A DNA stretch of 64,000 nucleotides, taken from the NCBI RefSeq assembly GCF_900162685.1, contig NZ_LT727828.1:393703-457702 (forward strand). Reading direction: 5' to 3'. Each line of letters starts with the position of its first letter. The stretch's first letter is position 1. The position numbers and the translations under genes were made by a program. This DNA is from Terribacillus halophilus. GTDB taxonomy: Bacteria; Bacillota; Bacilli; Bacillales; Amphibacillaceae. This document shows, in pieces, positions 42,699 through 52,851 of the stretch. Under the pieces are notes generated by a model that did not search any database, was not told where the DNA came from, and was given only the letters and a program-made list of their open reading frames with translations.

Positions 42699-43925
42699 AT
42701 GAAAGAACTATTAGAAAAATTAAAGCAATTTCTTCCGCCATTCGTACAGGTTGAGGAAGCGGGAAACATGCTGCTTCTTTTAACAGAGGACAAAGAACAG
42801 TGCGGTATCATTGACCTAGATACTGAAGGTAAGCTGATTGGATTTGACTTGACAGTTGAGCTGCCCGATAAGGCAGGAACTGAACCTGTATTGGCAGCAA
42901 ACCAGTTTGCATCAGCTTTTTATCCGGAAGCGAACCAAACGGTCCAGATAGAGGAATATGAGGATCACGCAGTTATTCGTTTGGCAGAATCTGATCCCAA
43001 ATACCATTTGCCGATTCCAAGTACAGGGCTGACTGCAGAAGTGCATCGTTCTGGCTATATAACAGCAGCACAATTATACAAACATACATATACACTGCTT
43101 GATAGAAAAGAGCCGGTGACAGTCGCAACTGCCAAAGAGAATCTGCTGAAAGAATCACCGATCATTCTAACAGTGGCAGATGGGGCTGCTGTTTATCAGC
43201 TTTTCGATCAAGCAATCGGCGTTCGCGCCGATGGAACGGCCCTTTACAGTGAATTGCCACCCGTGTTAACTGATATAAAAGAAACAGAAGGGAAGGAAGA
43301 TTGGACGGCTTTAATGGGACTTACGGAAACATTTGTTAACTATTATCAGGAAGAGGAAGAAGGATTGCAGCTTTGGGCAGAAAAAGAGCTGGTTGAAGCA
43401 CATAGCATAGAAGATATACCAGATCAGGTTGCTGTTCGTAAAAATGAGGAAGTGATTTTCTATTCAGGTGCGACCCCGTGGCAGAAAGATGAATTGTTAA
43501 CGGAAGAGGAGCTACAGCTGCAGGCGGTTCGATTCCTATCTTTGGCTGCTGAGGAAGAGGAACCATGGAAGCGTTGGAAGCTAGCTGATGCAGAGCCGGC
43601 TGCCGACGCCGCTATTGAGGATGAACTAGAGCCAGCATATATTTTTCAATTTCAATATGTATGGGACGATTATATCGTTGATGCTGTGACGGCTAGCGTT
43701 CATGTAGGTATGTATACAGGTCTTATTAGAGAGTGCATTATCGATAGATTGCCGCGTGCTATAAAATCTGTGGAGAAACTGCTTCCGATTCAGCGTGCAA
43801 AAGAACAGCTTCGGGATGCATTGCAGCTGCAGTTAGCTTGGATTGCGTTACAAGATGAGAATCTTTATGAGCTGGCATATGTACGAACAGCACCAGATTC
43901 GGTGAACGTGCATACAAATTTGTAA
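42699..43925 (+). CDS. Hypothetical acidic protein, YcdB/YcdC-like repeats
   Basis: A 408-residue cytosolic, very acidic protein with no signal peptide. Two segments, one around residues 25-110 and one near 300-380, recall the YcdB/YcdC repeat domains of Bacillus (short beta strands with DLDTEGKLIGFDLTVE and TASVHVGMYTGLIREC). Runs of Glu (for example EEEEPW and QEEEEG) stand out. No catalytic motif is recognised. ATG 42699 follows AAAAGGAGTTAACC. It is a single gene between a terminator and the symporter gene. Confidence 0.75.
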   Translation: MKELLEKLKQFLPPFVQVEEAGNMLLLLTEDKEQCGIIDLDTEGKLIGFDLTVELPDKAGTEPVLAANQFASAFYPEANQTVQIEEYEDHAVIRLAESDPKYHLPIPSTGLTAEVHRSGYITAAQLYKHTYTLLDRKEPVTVATAKENLLKESPIILTVADGAAVYQLFDQAIGVRADGTALYSELPPVLTDIKETEGKEDWTALMGLTETFVNYYQEEEEGLQLWAEKELVEAHSIEDIPDQVAVRKNEEVIFYSGATPWQKDELLTEEELQLQAVRFLSLAAEEEEPWKRWKLADAEPAADAAIEDELEPAYIFQFQYVWDDYIVDAVTASVHVGMYTGLIRECIIDRLPRAIKSVEKLLPIQRAKEQLRDALQLQLAWIALQDENLYELAYVRTAPDSVNVHTNL

Positions 43926-44011
43926 AAACAGGTTTTCCAATGCAAGAAATCGGTTACTTAATAGATGCCTAGGTAGTTTTCAGGCCTATCTTCTACATAA
44001 AGGGTGATTGC

Positions 44012-45802
44012 ATGTTCAGTATTGGTGAAATTATCTTTATCCTGGCAACTTGTGCTATCTTCATGGCATTAGTGGCAGCAGTATCATATTACATGACAAA
44101 GGGAAATGTTGGTTCAGCTGATGAATATTTCCTGGCTGGACGTGGTTTAACAGGAGTGTTTATTGCTGGATCGCTTGTACTAACTAACCTATCAGCCGAG
44201 CAGTTGATCGGTTTGAATGGTCAAAGCTTTGCAAACAACATGTCAGGGATGGCGTGGGAAGTAACAGCTGGACTGGCTGCCATCATTATGGCTATTTTCC
44301 TGCTCCCGAAGTTTTTGGGAATTGGTATTTCCACAGTTCCAGAGTTTCTGAGCAAACGCTATGATGAAACAGTCCGTCGTATGACAGTAATTCTTTTCCT
44401 TCTCGGCTATATGTGTGTAACAATACCTTCCATGCTTTATTCGGGTGGTGTAGCCGTCCTTCAATTATTTGATCTTCCTGAACTTCTTAACATTACATAT
44501 ACACAGGCATTGTGGCTGACAATCTGGTTCGTTGGAATAATTGGAGCAATTTATGCTATTTTCGGTGGATTACGTGCTGTAGCAGTATCCGACACATTGA
44601 ATGGTATCGGACTTATTATCATCGGTTTTCTTGTTCCGATACTTGGTTTTATCATGCTTGGTGATGGGAGCATGGTCCAAGGGATGAAGCATATTGTCCA
44701 AAATAGCCCGGAGAAACTAAATGCCATTGGCAGCAGTGATGATAATGTTCCTTTCTTCTCCATTTTTACAGGTATCCTATTTGCTAACCTGTTCTACTGG
44801 GCGCTGAATCAATACGTTATTCAGCGTGCATTAGGTGCAAAAAATTTAGCAGAAGGACAGAAGGGCGTGCTGTTCACTGGTTATCTGAAACTGCTAGTGC
44901 CAATTTTTATGTTGCTTCCCGGTCTGATTGCATTCCATATGTACGGTGATTCTATCAGAGATAGTGATTTGAGTTATCCGACATTAGTTAGTGACGTGCT
45001 GCCAATTTGGATGCTTGGATTCTTCCTTGCTGTACTGTTTGGAGCAGTTTTAAGCAGCTTTAACTCAATACTAAACAGTGTGGCAACGCTGCTTGTCCTG
45101 GATATATACAAACCTGTATTTAATCCGGAAGCCTCTGACGATAAACTCATCAAGGTCAGCAAGATACTCGGCATTTTCATTGCGCTCGTATCCTTCTTTG
45201 TTGCACCATTCTTGATGTACGCACCCAATGGATTATGGAATTTAATCCGCCAATTTACAGGGTTCTTTAATATTCCAATCCTTGTCATTGTCTTAATGGG
45301 GATGCTTTTCAAGCGAATTCCTTCCATGGCAGCAAAAGTGGTCATTGGATTCCACGTTCTTGCGTATTACATGATGGTCTGGGGTTTCCGACAGATTTTC
45401 GATTGGGATCCAGGAATCAATTATATCCATGTATATGGCATCTTGCTGGCAATTGAAGTGGTCTTTATGCTAATTATGGCAAAAGCGAAACCGCTTCAAA
45501 CAATCAAGCCGGTCTTCTACGCTGAAAATGGGGAAGATCATCTGGTTCCTTGGAAGCATGCTATTCCTGCTTCTATCACACTGATTATGGCTATCTTACT
45601 TGTTTACGTTGTCTTCTCTCCAATTGGATTGGCTTATGAGAATGCTGCAGTGTCGAACTGGTTTTGGCCGTCAATTGCCGTCCTTGTTGTTGCCAATATT
45701 ATTCTATATATTGTTTCCCTTAAATTTTGGCATAAAAAGTACAGCAGTTATGTAGAAAAGCAGACAGAAGCTGCTAGGGAATCACGGATTAGCGGAGATT
45801 AA
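44012..45802 (+). CDS. Sodium:solute symporter (SSS family)
   Basis: A 596-residue transporter with about 14 membrane segments. The signature region DEYFLAGRGLTGVFIAGSL leads into NLSAEQLIGLNGQSF, and GGLRAVAVSDTLNGI and LFGAVLSSFNSILNSVATLL are conserved in the sodium/glucose (SGLT, E. coli YidK) branch. A sugar or related polyol is the likely substrate. AAAGGGTGATTGC precedes the ATG. It is monocistronic. Confidence 0.9.
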   Translation: MFSIGEIIFILATCAIFMALVAAVSYYMTKGNVGSADEYFLAGRGLTGVFIAGSLVLTNLSAEQLIGLNGQSFANNMSGMAWEVTAGLAAIIMAIFLLPKFLGIGISTVPEFLSKRYDETVRRMTVILFLLGYMCVTIPSMLYSGGVAVLQLFDLPELLNITYTQALWLTIWFVGIIGAIYAIFGGLRAVAVSDTLNGIGLIIIGFLVPILGFIMLGDGSMVQGMKHIVQNSPEKLNAIGSSDDNVPFFSIFTGILFANLFYWALNQYVIQRALGAKNLAEGQKGVLFTGYLKLLVPIFMLLPGLIAFHMYGDSIRDSDLSYPTLVSDVLPIWMLGFFLAVLFGAVLSSFNSILNSVATLLVLDIYKPVFNPEASDDKLIKVSKILGIFIALVSFFVAPFLMYAPNGLWNLIRQFTGFFNIPILVIVLMGMLFKRIPSMAAKVVIGFHVLAYYMMVWGFRQIFDWDPGINYIHVYGILLAIEVVFMLIMAKAKPLQTIKPVFYAENGEDHLVPWKHAIPASITLIMAILLVYVVFSPIGLAYENAAVSNWFWPSIAVLVVANIILYIVSLKFWHKKYSSYVEKQTEAARESRISGD

Positions 45803-45816
45803 CAAGAATAGAAAGC

Positions 45817-45847
45817 AAAAAAGCCACTCAAAGGAGTGGCTTTTTTC
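45817..45847 (+). terminator. Terminator
   Basis: AAAAAAGCCACTC and GAGTGGCTTTTTT form a 13-bp stem with loop AAAG. Confidence 0.9.
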
Positions 45848-45947
45848 ATGCTGCTGAGCACACAGCAGCAAACAAACAGAAATATTTTGGGGGTATCCTG
45901 TTTGTAAGATATTCTAACAGAAAAGCGGACCTAATGCAAAATAATTG

Positions 45948-46940
45948 TTAAGTCTTTGTAAATTTCGTTGTGCCTATTGGATGTATTTGCTCCAGTGTAG
46001 AATCGATTGAATACAGTGGTCGTTTTTTAACTTCTGCAAAAATAGTACCAATATATTCACCAATAATTCCGATAGCCATCAGCTGAAGGCCGCCAAGAAG
46101 CCAGATAGAGATAATTAGCGAGGTCCAGCCTGCATCGGGATTGCCGAATAACTTCTGGAAGGCAGCATAACAAGCGGCAAGCATGCTAATTAAAAACAGG
46201 GTAAAACCGATTGCAGCAATCAAGCGTATTGGCGCGACACTAAAAGATGTAATACCCTCAAATGCAAAGCTAAGCATCTTCTTGAGCGGGTATTTTGTTT
46301 CGCCAGCAAGACGACGTTTTCTTTCATAAGGAACGATATCAGACTTAAATCCGATTTGTGGTATGATGCCGCGCAGAAATAATTTTGATTCTCCATAACG
46401 GCTTAGCTCATTTAGCGCCCGCTTGTTTAGCAGCCGGTAGTCAGCATGATTTGAGATTAACCGAATGCCAAGCGTATTCATAAACCGGTAGAAGAGGGCA
46501 GCGGTATTGCGTTTAAAACTAGTATCCGAGGTTCGATCATTCCGGACGCCGTATACTATTTCAAATCCTTCAAGATAACGCAGCACAAATGTCCGGATAA
46601 CCGAGATGTCATCTTGCAGGTCAGCATCCAGTGTGATGACACAATCTGAATAATGTTTGGCATGCATCATCCCGGCAAGAAGTGCCCGCTGATGACCAGC
46701 GTTAGCCGCAAGCTTGATACCGGTAACAAGCCGGTTGGCTAGGTGTTCGATTTTAATCAGCTGCCAAGTATGATCCTTGCTGCCGTCATCAACGAAGAGG
46801 ATTGTGCTCGCTGGAGAGATGAGCTGTTCTACCATTAGGGAAGCCAAAGTTGAACTAAGCTTAGCGCAAGTATTGGTCAAAATTGCCTCTTCGTTATAGC
46901 AAGGAATTACTAAGGTCAGTACAGGTAATGTAGAAGTCAA
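45948..46940 (-). CDS. ykoT: Polyprenol-phosphate glycosyltransferase (YkoT/CsbB-like)
   Basis: A 330-residue GT2 enzyme with two C-terminal membrane helices (about 225-250 and 265-290). VLTLVIPCYNEEAI, FVDDGSKDHTW, ITLDADLQDDI (DxD) and YGVRNDRTSDTSFKR are the DPMS/GtrB-type motifs. It should charge undecaprenyl phosphate with a sugar such as GlcNAc. The start is TTG 46940 behind AAAGGAGGGAATACA and overlaps the preceding gene by 4 bases; a longer frame to 46985 lacks a site. It pairs with the YkoS-like protein. Confidence 0.88.
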   Translation of the reverse strand: MTSTLPVLTLVIPCYNEEAILTNTCAKLSSTLASLMVEQLISPASTILFVDDGSKDHTWQLIKIEHLANRLVTGIKLAANAGHQRALLAGMMHAKHYSDCVITLDADLQDDISVIRTFVLRYLEGFEIVYGVRNDRTSDTSFKRNTAALFYRFMNTLGIRLISNHADYRLLNKRALNELSRYGESKLFLRGIIPQIGFKSDIVPYERKRRLAGETKYPLKKMLSFAFEGITSFSVAPIRLIAAIGFTLFLISMLAACYAAFQKLFGNPDAGWTSLIISIWLLGGLQLMAIGIIGEYIGTIFAEVKKRPLYSIDSTLEQIHPIGTTKFTKT

Positions 46941-48634
46941 TGTATTCCCTCCTTTGATTGCACACGATACAGATGGATGCGCCATGCTGAATCGGGGTGA
47001 TCGAAACTCCGCTCGAATTGCAGGTTGTTGGCTGCAGCATTCTCAATTGGAACGGAGGAAACGATAAAGGCACCACCTAAATCATGTAATGCTTGCGTGT
47101 TTAACTCAAGATTTTTGATAGTCTTGCTAGTATGCTTACGGAAGTCATAATGTTTGCCTAACTCCGCAGAGTAAACGTATAAGCGGCTGCCCCATTCATC
47201 AAAATACCGTTTTAGCTGTTTATCTTTTGCAAGTTCACCAGCAATTACTTCGCGGAATTGGTGCTTGTATGCGAGTGGTATGATGTTATTGTATGTATCC
47301 ACTGTATAAAACCCGTTATACTGCGCAATGGCAGGATGCAGACCAATACTTGCTACCTTATAGGAGCTTTGGGGCAGATCTATATAATCGCGAATCTCCT
47401 GAAACTGTTCGACGGCATAAAATGCTCCCACGGAAGGTGCTTGCTTATAGCGGTAAACAATCTCTTCATTTGATAAAGCCAAAACGACTAGCTGCAGGCA
47501 GAGAATTAGATAAACCAATCCGCGTATGCTACGCCTGCCAAGCTGCCATAACAAATAACAAGCCAAGCCGAAACTAACGTAGATAACGAGTGGACGCAGA
47601 AAATGGAAGCGAGCGAAATTGAATGCAGATAACAAATCGAGATGTTCTTTTGGTAACTTCCATATTTTATTAAACCAAAGGGCATACCAAAAGGAGAGAA
47701 GCAGGTTTAACCCCGTCAGACCAAGATAAATATGCATGGGTCTCGTGCGTCTTTTTGTGAAAAGAACGAGCAGCAGTGCAATAATGAGCACGGGAAGTAT
47801 GATAAATGTATGAAGCGTCATCACATGATTGTGTCCTAGCAAAAAGTTTTTCTGAAATAAACGAAGTGTTTGGGAAAAGTCTTGTCTGGAAGAGACAAAC
47901 TCTACCCGATGCATTGTCTCAGAGCCGGCTATCATCGTGTAGACGAGTCGATAATCCGTTGCGAGAAAAACGGTAGTCATCCAGATTATGCTGAACAAAA
48001 AGACAAGATTGAGACGACGATATCGAATGAGATCGATTAGCCAAATGATTCCCATTAAAGCGAGGAAAAAGAAAAAGCCAAGGACGAAACTCGCATAGAA
48101 GGGAAGCAATGTAATGGCAATCCAATGTCTCCAGGTTGCTTTCTGAGCCCGTATGGATAGGAAGGCCCACAGTGCTAATGGATGTCCCATTGTACTAAGC
48201 ATTCCTGACGGCCAGAAAGGTGTAAGTGCAAAGGCAAGTGATACGAGAGCAACAATCCAATGCGCTTTTTCATTCCGGATTATGTGCGTACGAAGCAGCA
48301 AATACATGCCCAGAAACGCAATCAGTCTCGTGAACAGCTGGCTGATTCCATAAGCTGTCATTGTCGGAAACCAGGTATGTAACCAAACGATGAGTGTCCA
48401 TTCTGTACCAAGAGCGTCTCTTGGCAAACCGCCAATTATCTGTGGAATAACAGCATGAATTCCGCCAAATAACTGTCCGCTTTCGGCAAGTACTTTATAC
48501 CAGGCCAGGTTGGAGTCGAGATTATCGTGGACGCGGATATGAGCTTGATCTCCAAGTAAAAACAGAGGGGAGACAAAGATAAGTATCGCTGCCACACTAA
48601 GCAGGATCGCTTTTCTGTTTGCATACGTCCGCAC
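46937..48634 (-). CDS. ykoS: DUF6044 membrane protein (YkoS-like, putative GT-C transferase)
   Basis: About 565 residues with 11-13 membrane segments. The first external loop has HDNLDSNLAWYKVLAESGQL; acidic residues in this loop (HDN, D) are where GT-C enzymes place their catalytic Asp. The C-terminal third is soluble. B. subtilis ykoS and ykoT form the same pair. In related systems such as CsbB/YfhO, the multi-pass protein transfers the lipid-linked sugar to a surface polymer. GTG 48634 lies at a workable distance from AGAGGAA; GTG 48643 is too close to it. Confidence 0.83.
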   Translation of the reverse strand: MRTYANRKAILLSVAAILIFVSPLFLLGDQAHIRVHDNLDSNLAWYKVLAESGQLFGGIHAVIPQIIGGLPRDALGTEWTLIVWLHTWFPTMTAYGISQLFTRLIAFLGMYLLLRTHIIRNEKAHWIVALVSLAFALTPFWPSGMLSTMGHPLALWAFLSIRAQKATWRHWIAITLLPFYASFVLGFFFFLALMGIIWLIDLIRYRRLNLVFLFSIIWMTTVFLATDYRLVYTMIAGSETMHRVEFVSSRQDFSQTLRLFQKNFLLGHNHVMTLHTFIILPVLIIALLLVLFTKRRTRPMHIYLGLTGLNLLLSFWYALWFNKIWKLPKEHLDLLSAFNFARFHFLRPLVIYVSFGLACYLLWQLGRRSIRGLVYLILCLQLVVLALSNEEIVYRYKQAPSVGAFYAVEQFQEIRDYIDLPQSSYKVASIGLHPAIAQYNGFYTVDTYNNIIPLAYKHQFREVIAGELAKDKQLKRYFDEWGSRLYVYSAELGKHYDFRKHTSKTIKNLELNTQALHDLGGAFIVSSVPIENAAANNLQFERSFDHPDSAWRIHLYRVQSKEGIH

Positions 48635-48694
48635 AAGTTCCACTTCCTCTTCGGGTATTGGCTATTAGTATGCTGGAACAGGCTGAGGCTTATA

Positions 48695-48735
48695 CAAAAA
48701 TACCCGCTGGCTTAATGCCAAACGGGTATTTTTTC
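48695..48735. terminator. Terminator of the GGDEF/EAL gene
   Basis: AAAAATACCCG and CGGGTATTTTTT pair over 11 bp around a 17-base loop. The hairpin includes the last codons of the minus-strand gene that ends at 48712. Confidence 0.8.
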
Positions 48736-51066
48736 AATATAGAAAGCTTCAAAGTCAGCTTGCGGCAGTGGCTTGGAGAATAAATAGCCCTGCACCTCTG
48801 TACAGCCGAGTAAACGAAGCTTTTGAAGCTGTTCTTCAGTCTCGACGCCTTCGGCAATCGTGTGAAGCTGCAAGTTATCAGCCAGTGATTGGATGGCAGC
48901 AACAATCGTCTGGTTGTGCTGAATATGCTGGATAAACGTTTGATCAATCTTGAGAATATCAACCTTGAGCTTATCCAAATAGCTCAAGGAGCTGTAGCCA
49001 GTGCCAAAATCATCAATACTAATTCGGACACCTGTCTCCCGCAGTTTCTGCAAGATCGTATTAATTTTCGCTTCATTTTGCATGACAACACGTTCGGTGA
49101 TTTCAAGCTCCAGTAAGTGGCCTGAAATATTATAATGATGCAGACAATCACAGAAAAAGGTGGAGAAATCATCCTGTAAGAAAGTACTGACTGATACGTT
49201 GATTGAGATGCATGGAATTGTGTTTTCTGCTGCAGGTCCCCAGTCTGCCAAACAAGCCATAACACGTTCAATGACACTTCGTTCTATTCCAACAATTAGG
49301 CCGCTTTCTTCCGCAATGGGAATAAAGACATTTGGGGGTATGAATCCGCGCTCTGGATGGTTCCAGCGAAGCAGCACTTCAGCCCCTGTTATTTCTCGTT
49401 TGAAACTATGGAACTTAGGTTGAAAATACAGGTCGAATGCTTGTGTCTCAATCGCTTTCTGTAATTCATGTTCTATCTCAAAGCGAAGTACTTGTTTCTC
49501 TGCCATTTCTTGATGAAACACTGTATAGCCATTTCCGCCATTTTCTTTCGTTTGGTACATCGCGATATCAGCATACTTATATAGATTATCCATATCCTCT
49601 GCGTCTGTCGGATAGGAAGCAATCCCAATACTAGCTTGTAAGACGAGTTCGTATTCTTGGATACGCATTGACTGCTGAAATTTCTTAACAATTGTTTCCG
49701 CGATTTGAGTAGTCTGGTCACCCGGAACAATCAGCAGGAATTCATCTCCGCCGACCCGGTGGACTGTGCCGCTGCCATCGAGTATTTCTGTAAGTCTATC
49801 AGCCGTTTCTATTAGCACTTCGTCACCAAAAGAATGGCCAAAAATATCATTAATGCGCTTGAAAAGGTCGTAATCAATGAGCATGATACTGAACGGTATT
49901 TGTTTTTTGGAATATTGCTGCATTGTCTGCTGCATTAATCGGCGATTCGGCAGCCTAGTTAAATCATCATGATAAGCAAGAAATTGAATTTGTTTTGCGG
50001 TTTCTTTTGTTTGAGACGTGTCTTTCATCACGAGAAAGTAACCAACAACCTGCTGCCTAATAATAGTTGGTATAGCTGTGACATGCACATCAATTTGTTC
50101 ACCGGAACGCTGGACGAGCAAGGTATCCCATTGTTGAGGGCTGCCGTTTTTAAGAATTGCGAGTTTTTCTTGAAAGTCTTCCTTATCAGGAAACAAAGAT
50201 GCTGCATCCAAGCAATGAATAGAATCATTGTCAAAGCCTGATAAATGTGTGCTTTTCTTATTTGCATGCTTAATCTTATTGTTCGTTTCGACAGCAAAGA
50301 CTGCATATGGGTTATCATCAAACAACGATTGATAGAGCTGATGCAACGTCAGCAACGTCCGGTTCCTGTAAAGCAGTGGTATAACGGTTAGGAATATATT
50401 TATAAACAAGACGATACCTATGGGCAGCAGGAATAGTAGTCCTCCATCTTCAGTAGAAGGAGAAGAAATAAAGGCAGCGAAAATACTGTAACCTAACCCT
50501 GTAATGGCAATACCAGTCATGAAGCTTCCTGCTAACAGAGTGAATTTACTCCATTTTATTTGTCTTCTATTTGTATACATGTTCAAAAACCGGAACAAAG
50601 AGAAGACGGTGGATTGGGTCAGCGCTATCGTAACAATTACTTCGGCTGGATTGGCCTGAATCTGGTCTGCGTACAAAGTTAACGGTGTGAACACATAGAG
50701 CGAATAGATAATAAAGGCCAATAAGATGCTGAGCAGCAAGTTATATTTTGTGTTTTCAATAGGAATGCGAATCATGCGTAATGTGATGGCGCCGCCCATT
50801 GTGCTTACGAGGAAACTGATGAGAAAAAACAGTCCTGAGGCATGCTGCAATTGATCGGCATCTATCGATAAAATAAATAAGAAGGTTGCCAATGCACCGC
50901 TCACACCTGTCAAGGCAGACACCATGACTACCTTCCAGGCGGTTACTCCTGTCCGCATCATATGCTGACTCACATATAATACAACCAAAGTAAGAACACT
51001 CAGCAGCATAACGCTGATAATAGTATAGATAAGGTGGATACCAGGAATGTCGATGAACGAGAACAC
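48712..51066 (-). CDS. Membrane PAS-GGDEF-EAL cyclic-di-GMP protein (YkoW/DgcW-like)
   Basis: 784 residues. Seven N-terminal hydrophobic segments (about 1-245) form an MHYT-like sensor, although a literal MHYT motif is not seen. A PAS domain (about 255-375) is followed by a GGDEF domain with intact VGGDEF near residue 438. The EAL domain (from about 540) reads EVLLRW where EALLRW is usual; IDDFGTGYSSLSYL and SINVSV are intact. Both synthesis and breakdown of c-di-GMP are therefore possible. B. subtilis ykoW also lies beside ykoS/ykoT, which supports orthology. Confidence 0.9.
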   Translation of the reverse strand: MFSFIDIPGIHLIYTIISVMLLSVLTLVVLYVSQHMMRTGVTAWKVVMVSALTGVSGALATFLFILSIDADQLQHASGLFFLISFLVSTMGGAITLRMIRIPIENTKYNLLLSILLAFIIYSLYVFTPLTLYADQIQANPAEVIVTIALTQSTVFSLFRFLNMYTNRRQIKWSKFTLLAGSFMTGIAITGLGYSIFAAFISSPSTEDGGLLFLLPIGIVLFINIFLTVIPLLYRNRTLLTLHQLYQSLFDDNPYAVFAVETNNKIKHANKKSTHLSGFDNDSIHCLDAASLFPDKEDFQEKLAILKNGSPQQWDTLLVQRSGEQIDVHVTAIPTIIRQQVVGYFLVMKDTSQTKETAKQIQFLAYHDDLTRLPNRRLMQQTMQQYSKKQIPFSIMLIDYDLFKRINDIFGHSFGDEVLIETADRLTEILDGSGTVHRVGGDEFLLIVPGDQTTQIAETIVKKFQQSMRIQEYELVLQASIGIASYPTDAEDMDNLYKYADIAMYQTKENGGNGYTVFHQEMAEKQVLRFEIEHELQKAIETQAFDLYFQPKFHSFKREITGAEVLLRWNHPERGFIPPNVFIPIAEESGLIVGIERSVIERVMACLADWGPAAENTIPCISINVSVSTFLQDDFSTFFCDCLHHYNISGHLLELEITERVVMQNEAKINTILQKLRETGVRISIDDFGTGYSSLSYLDKLKVDILKIDQTFIQHIQHNQTIVAAIQSLADNLQLHTIAEGVETEEQLQKLRLLGCTEVQGYLFSKPLPQADFEAFYIEKIPVWH

Positions 51067-51155
51067 TTTTTTCCTCCTAGAAATACAGTTGCGGATTACC
51101 TGTTTTGTACAGGCATGGTAACATAAGCATATCAGATAAAGCCGAATTATGGCTG

Positions 51156-51161
51156 TATAAT
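51156..51161 (+). promoter_or_regulatory. -10 element of purT
   Basis: Perfect TATAAT 17 bases before the purT start, with TG directly upstream. No good -35 is seen. Confidence 0.4.
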
Positions 51162-51178
51162 TTTTAGGAGGCGATTGA

Positions 51179-52342
51179 ATGTTTCAAACGAAAAAAATGC
51201 TCTTACTTGGATCTGGAGAATTAGGAAAAGAAGTTGTACTGGAAGCGCAGCGGCTCGGACTTGAAACAATAGCAGTTGACCGATACGATGGAGCGCCAGC
51301 AATGGCTGTTGCTGATCGAAGCTATGTGATTGATATGCTGGATGCTAGTAAGCTAAGACAAATCCTCGAATGGGAAAAAGCAGACTTTATCGTTCCAGAG
51401 ATTGAAGCAATCGCTACAGATGAATTAATTGAGTTAGAGAAAGAAGGATACCATGTCGTGCCGACGGCCAAAGCGGCACAATTGACGATGGATCGGGAAG
51501 GTATTCGCCGATTTGCCGCGGAAACATTAGATGTGCCAACGGCTGCCTACCAATTTGCTGATACATATGAAGAATTCCAAGCAGCAGTAGAAGAAATCGG
51601 GTTTCCATGTGTAATTAAACCGTTGATGAGTTCATCAGGTAAAGGGCAGAGCGTTTGCCGCAGTAAAGAAGATATCGAGTCTAGCTGGCAAATGGCAATG
51701 GAAGGAGGAAGAGTGCAGAAACCGCGTGTTATTGTTGAAGAATTCATTCGATTTGATGCAGAAATTACACTGTTAACGGTTAGAGCAGTAAATGGAACGT
51801 ACTTTTGTGCACCGATTGGGCATGAGCAGGAGAATGGCGACTATGTGGCTTCCTGGCAGCCGCATCCCTTGTCAGATGCGCAGCTGGAGGAGGCGCAGGA
51901 AATAGCTGAACGGGTAACAGCAGGACTAGGCGGATATGGATTGTTTGGCGTAGAGCTCTTTCTTGCTGATGACCAAGTATACTTTAGTGAAGTTTCGCCG
52001 CGACCGCATGATACAGGTATGGTGACGATGGCAACACAGCAGCTGTCTCAATTTGCTCTGCATATACGTGCAATTATGGGATTGCCAATCACAGAGATAA
52101 AATTGATGAAGCCTGGTGCCACAAGCCCATTGAAGGCGGATGCCACATTTGACTCTTACCATATATCCGGAATGCGAGAAGCGCTGCAAGAGCCGGAAAC
52201 CCAAATTTGGGTATTTCGCAAACCGAACACAACTGTCGGTCGTCGTGTTGCAGTTGTATTATCAGCTGCAGACACAGTTGAGGAAGCGAAAGAACGCGCG
52301 GAGCGGGCTCGGAAGCAGCTAAGAGTGGATAGTGAAAAATGA
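51179..52342 (+). CDS. purT: Formate-dependent phosphoribosylglycinamide formyltransferase
   Basis: A 387-residue ATP-grasp enzyme that makes formyl-GAR from formate, ATP and GAR, independent of tetrahydrofolate. LLGSGELGKEVVLEAQRLG starts the N-terminal domain, PEIEAIATDELI and VIKPLMSSSGKGQSV are the ATP-grasp landmarks, and EVSPRPHDTGMVTMATQ the metal and substrate site. TAGGAGGCGATTGA precedes the ATG. It overlaps the next small gene by 4 bases. Confidence 0.94.
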   Translation: MFQTKKMLLLGSGELGKEVVLEAQRLGLETIAVDRYDGAPAMAVADRSYVIDMLDASKLRQILEWEKADFIVPEIEAIATDELIELEKEGYHVVPTAKAAQLTMDREGIRRFAAETLDVPTAAYQFADTYEEFQAAVEEIGFPCVIKPLMSSSGKGQSVCRSKEDIESSWQMAMEGGRVQKPRVIVEEFIRFDAEITLLTVRAVNGTYFCAPIGHEQENGDYVASWQPHPLSDAQLEEAQEIAERVTAGLGGYGLFGVELFLADDQVYFSEVSPRPHDTGMVTMATQQLSQFALHIRAIMGLPITEIKLMKPGATSPLKADATFDSYHISGMREALQEPETQIWVFRKPNTTVGRRVAVVLSAADTVEEAKERAERARKQLRVDSEK

Positions 52343-52680
52343 ATTATCATAATCTGACATTCCGAGCTGTTGCTAATTCGGACAACGGAGAAGTATCCAG
52401 TCAAACGACTTTTCATTACCGACAGGAAGGTCAAATCCTCACAGCTGCTTATCGTGGCGGTTCAATTCTAGAAGGCAGGCTAATTGGTCTGGCAGAGCCA
52501 GATGGCAAGCTGCGATTTCGTTATCATCATATTAATAAACAGGGTGAACTGCGCAGCGGGCAATGTTTGTCGACACCAGAAATCTTGCCAGATGGCCGAA
52601 TTCGGTTGCATGAGCAGTGGGAATGGATGTATGATGACGAATCCCGCGGACACTCGATTGTGGAACAAGTGGTCGAGTAA
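52339..52680 (+). CDS. Small beta-barrel-like protein of unknown function
   Basis: A 113-residue protein whose pattern of short beta strands (TTFHYRQEGQILTAAYRGG, GRLIGLAEPDGKLRFRYHHI, LHEQWEWMYDD) suggests a small lipocalin-like barrel. In Bacillus genomes this family is often labelled N-acetylglutamate synthase without visible support. It overlaps purT (ATGA), so it is translationally coupled. Function unknown. Confidence 0.8.
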   Translation: MNYHNLTFRAVANSDNGEVSSQTTFHYRQEGQILTAAYRGGSILEGRLIGLAEPDGKLRFRYHHINKQGELRSGQCLSTPEILPDGRIRLHEQWEWMYDDESRGHSIVEQVVE

Positions 52681-52810
52681 ATGAGGTGAGATGCTCTCTG
52701 TTTATAAAGTGTATATAAGCGATGACAGAGAGAGGAGTCGTGTATGTAATTTTAGGTATCATTTGTCTCTTAGCTAGATGCAATTCAAATAGCGCGTCGG
52801 ATGAACAATC

Positions 52811-52851
52811 AAGACACGGAAACAATACTAACATTGTTTCCGTGTCTTTTT
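52811..52851. terminator. Bidirectional terminator
   Basis: AAGACACGGAAACAAT and ATTGTTTCCGTGTCTT form a perfect 16-bp stem with a 6-base loop between the convergent purT and DUF4396 transcripts. Confidence 0.92.
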
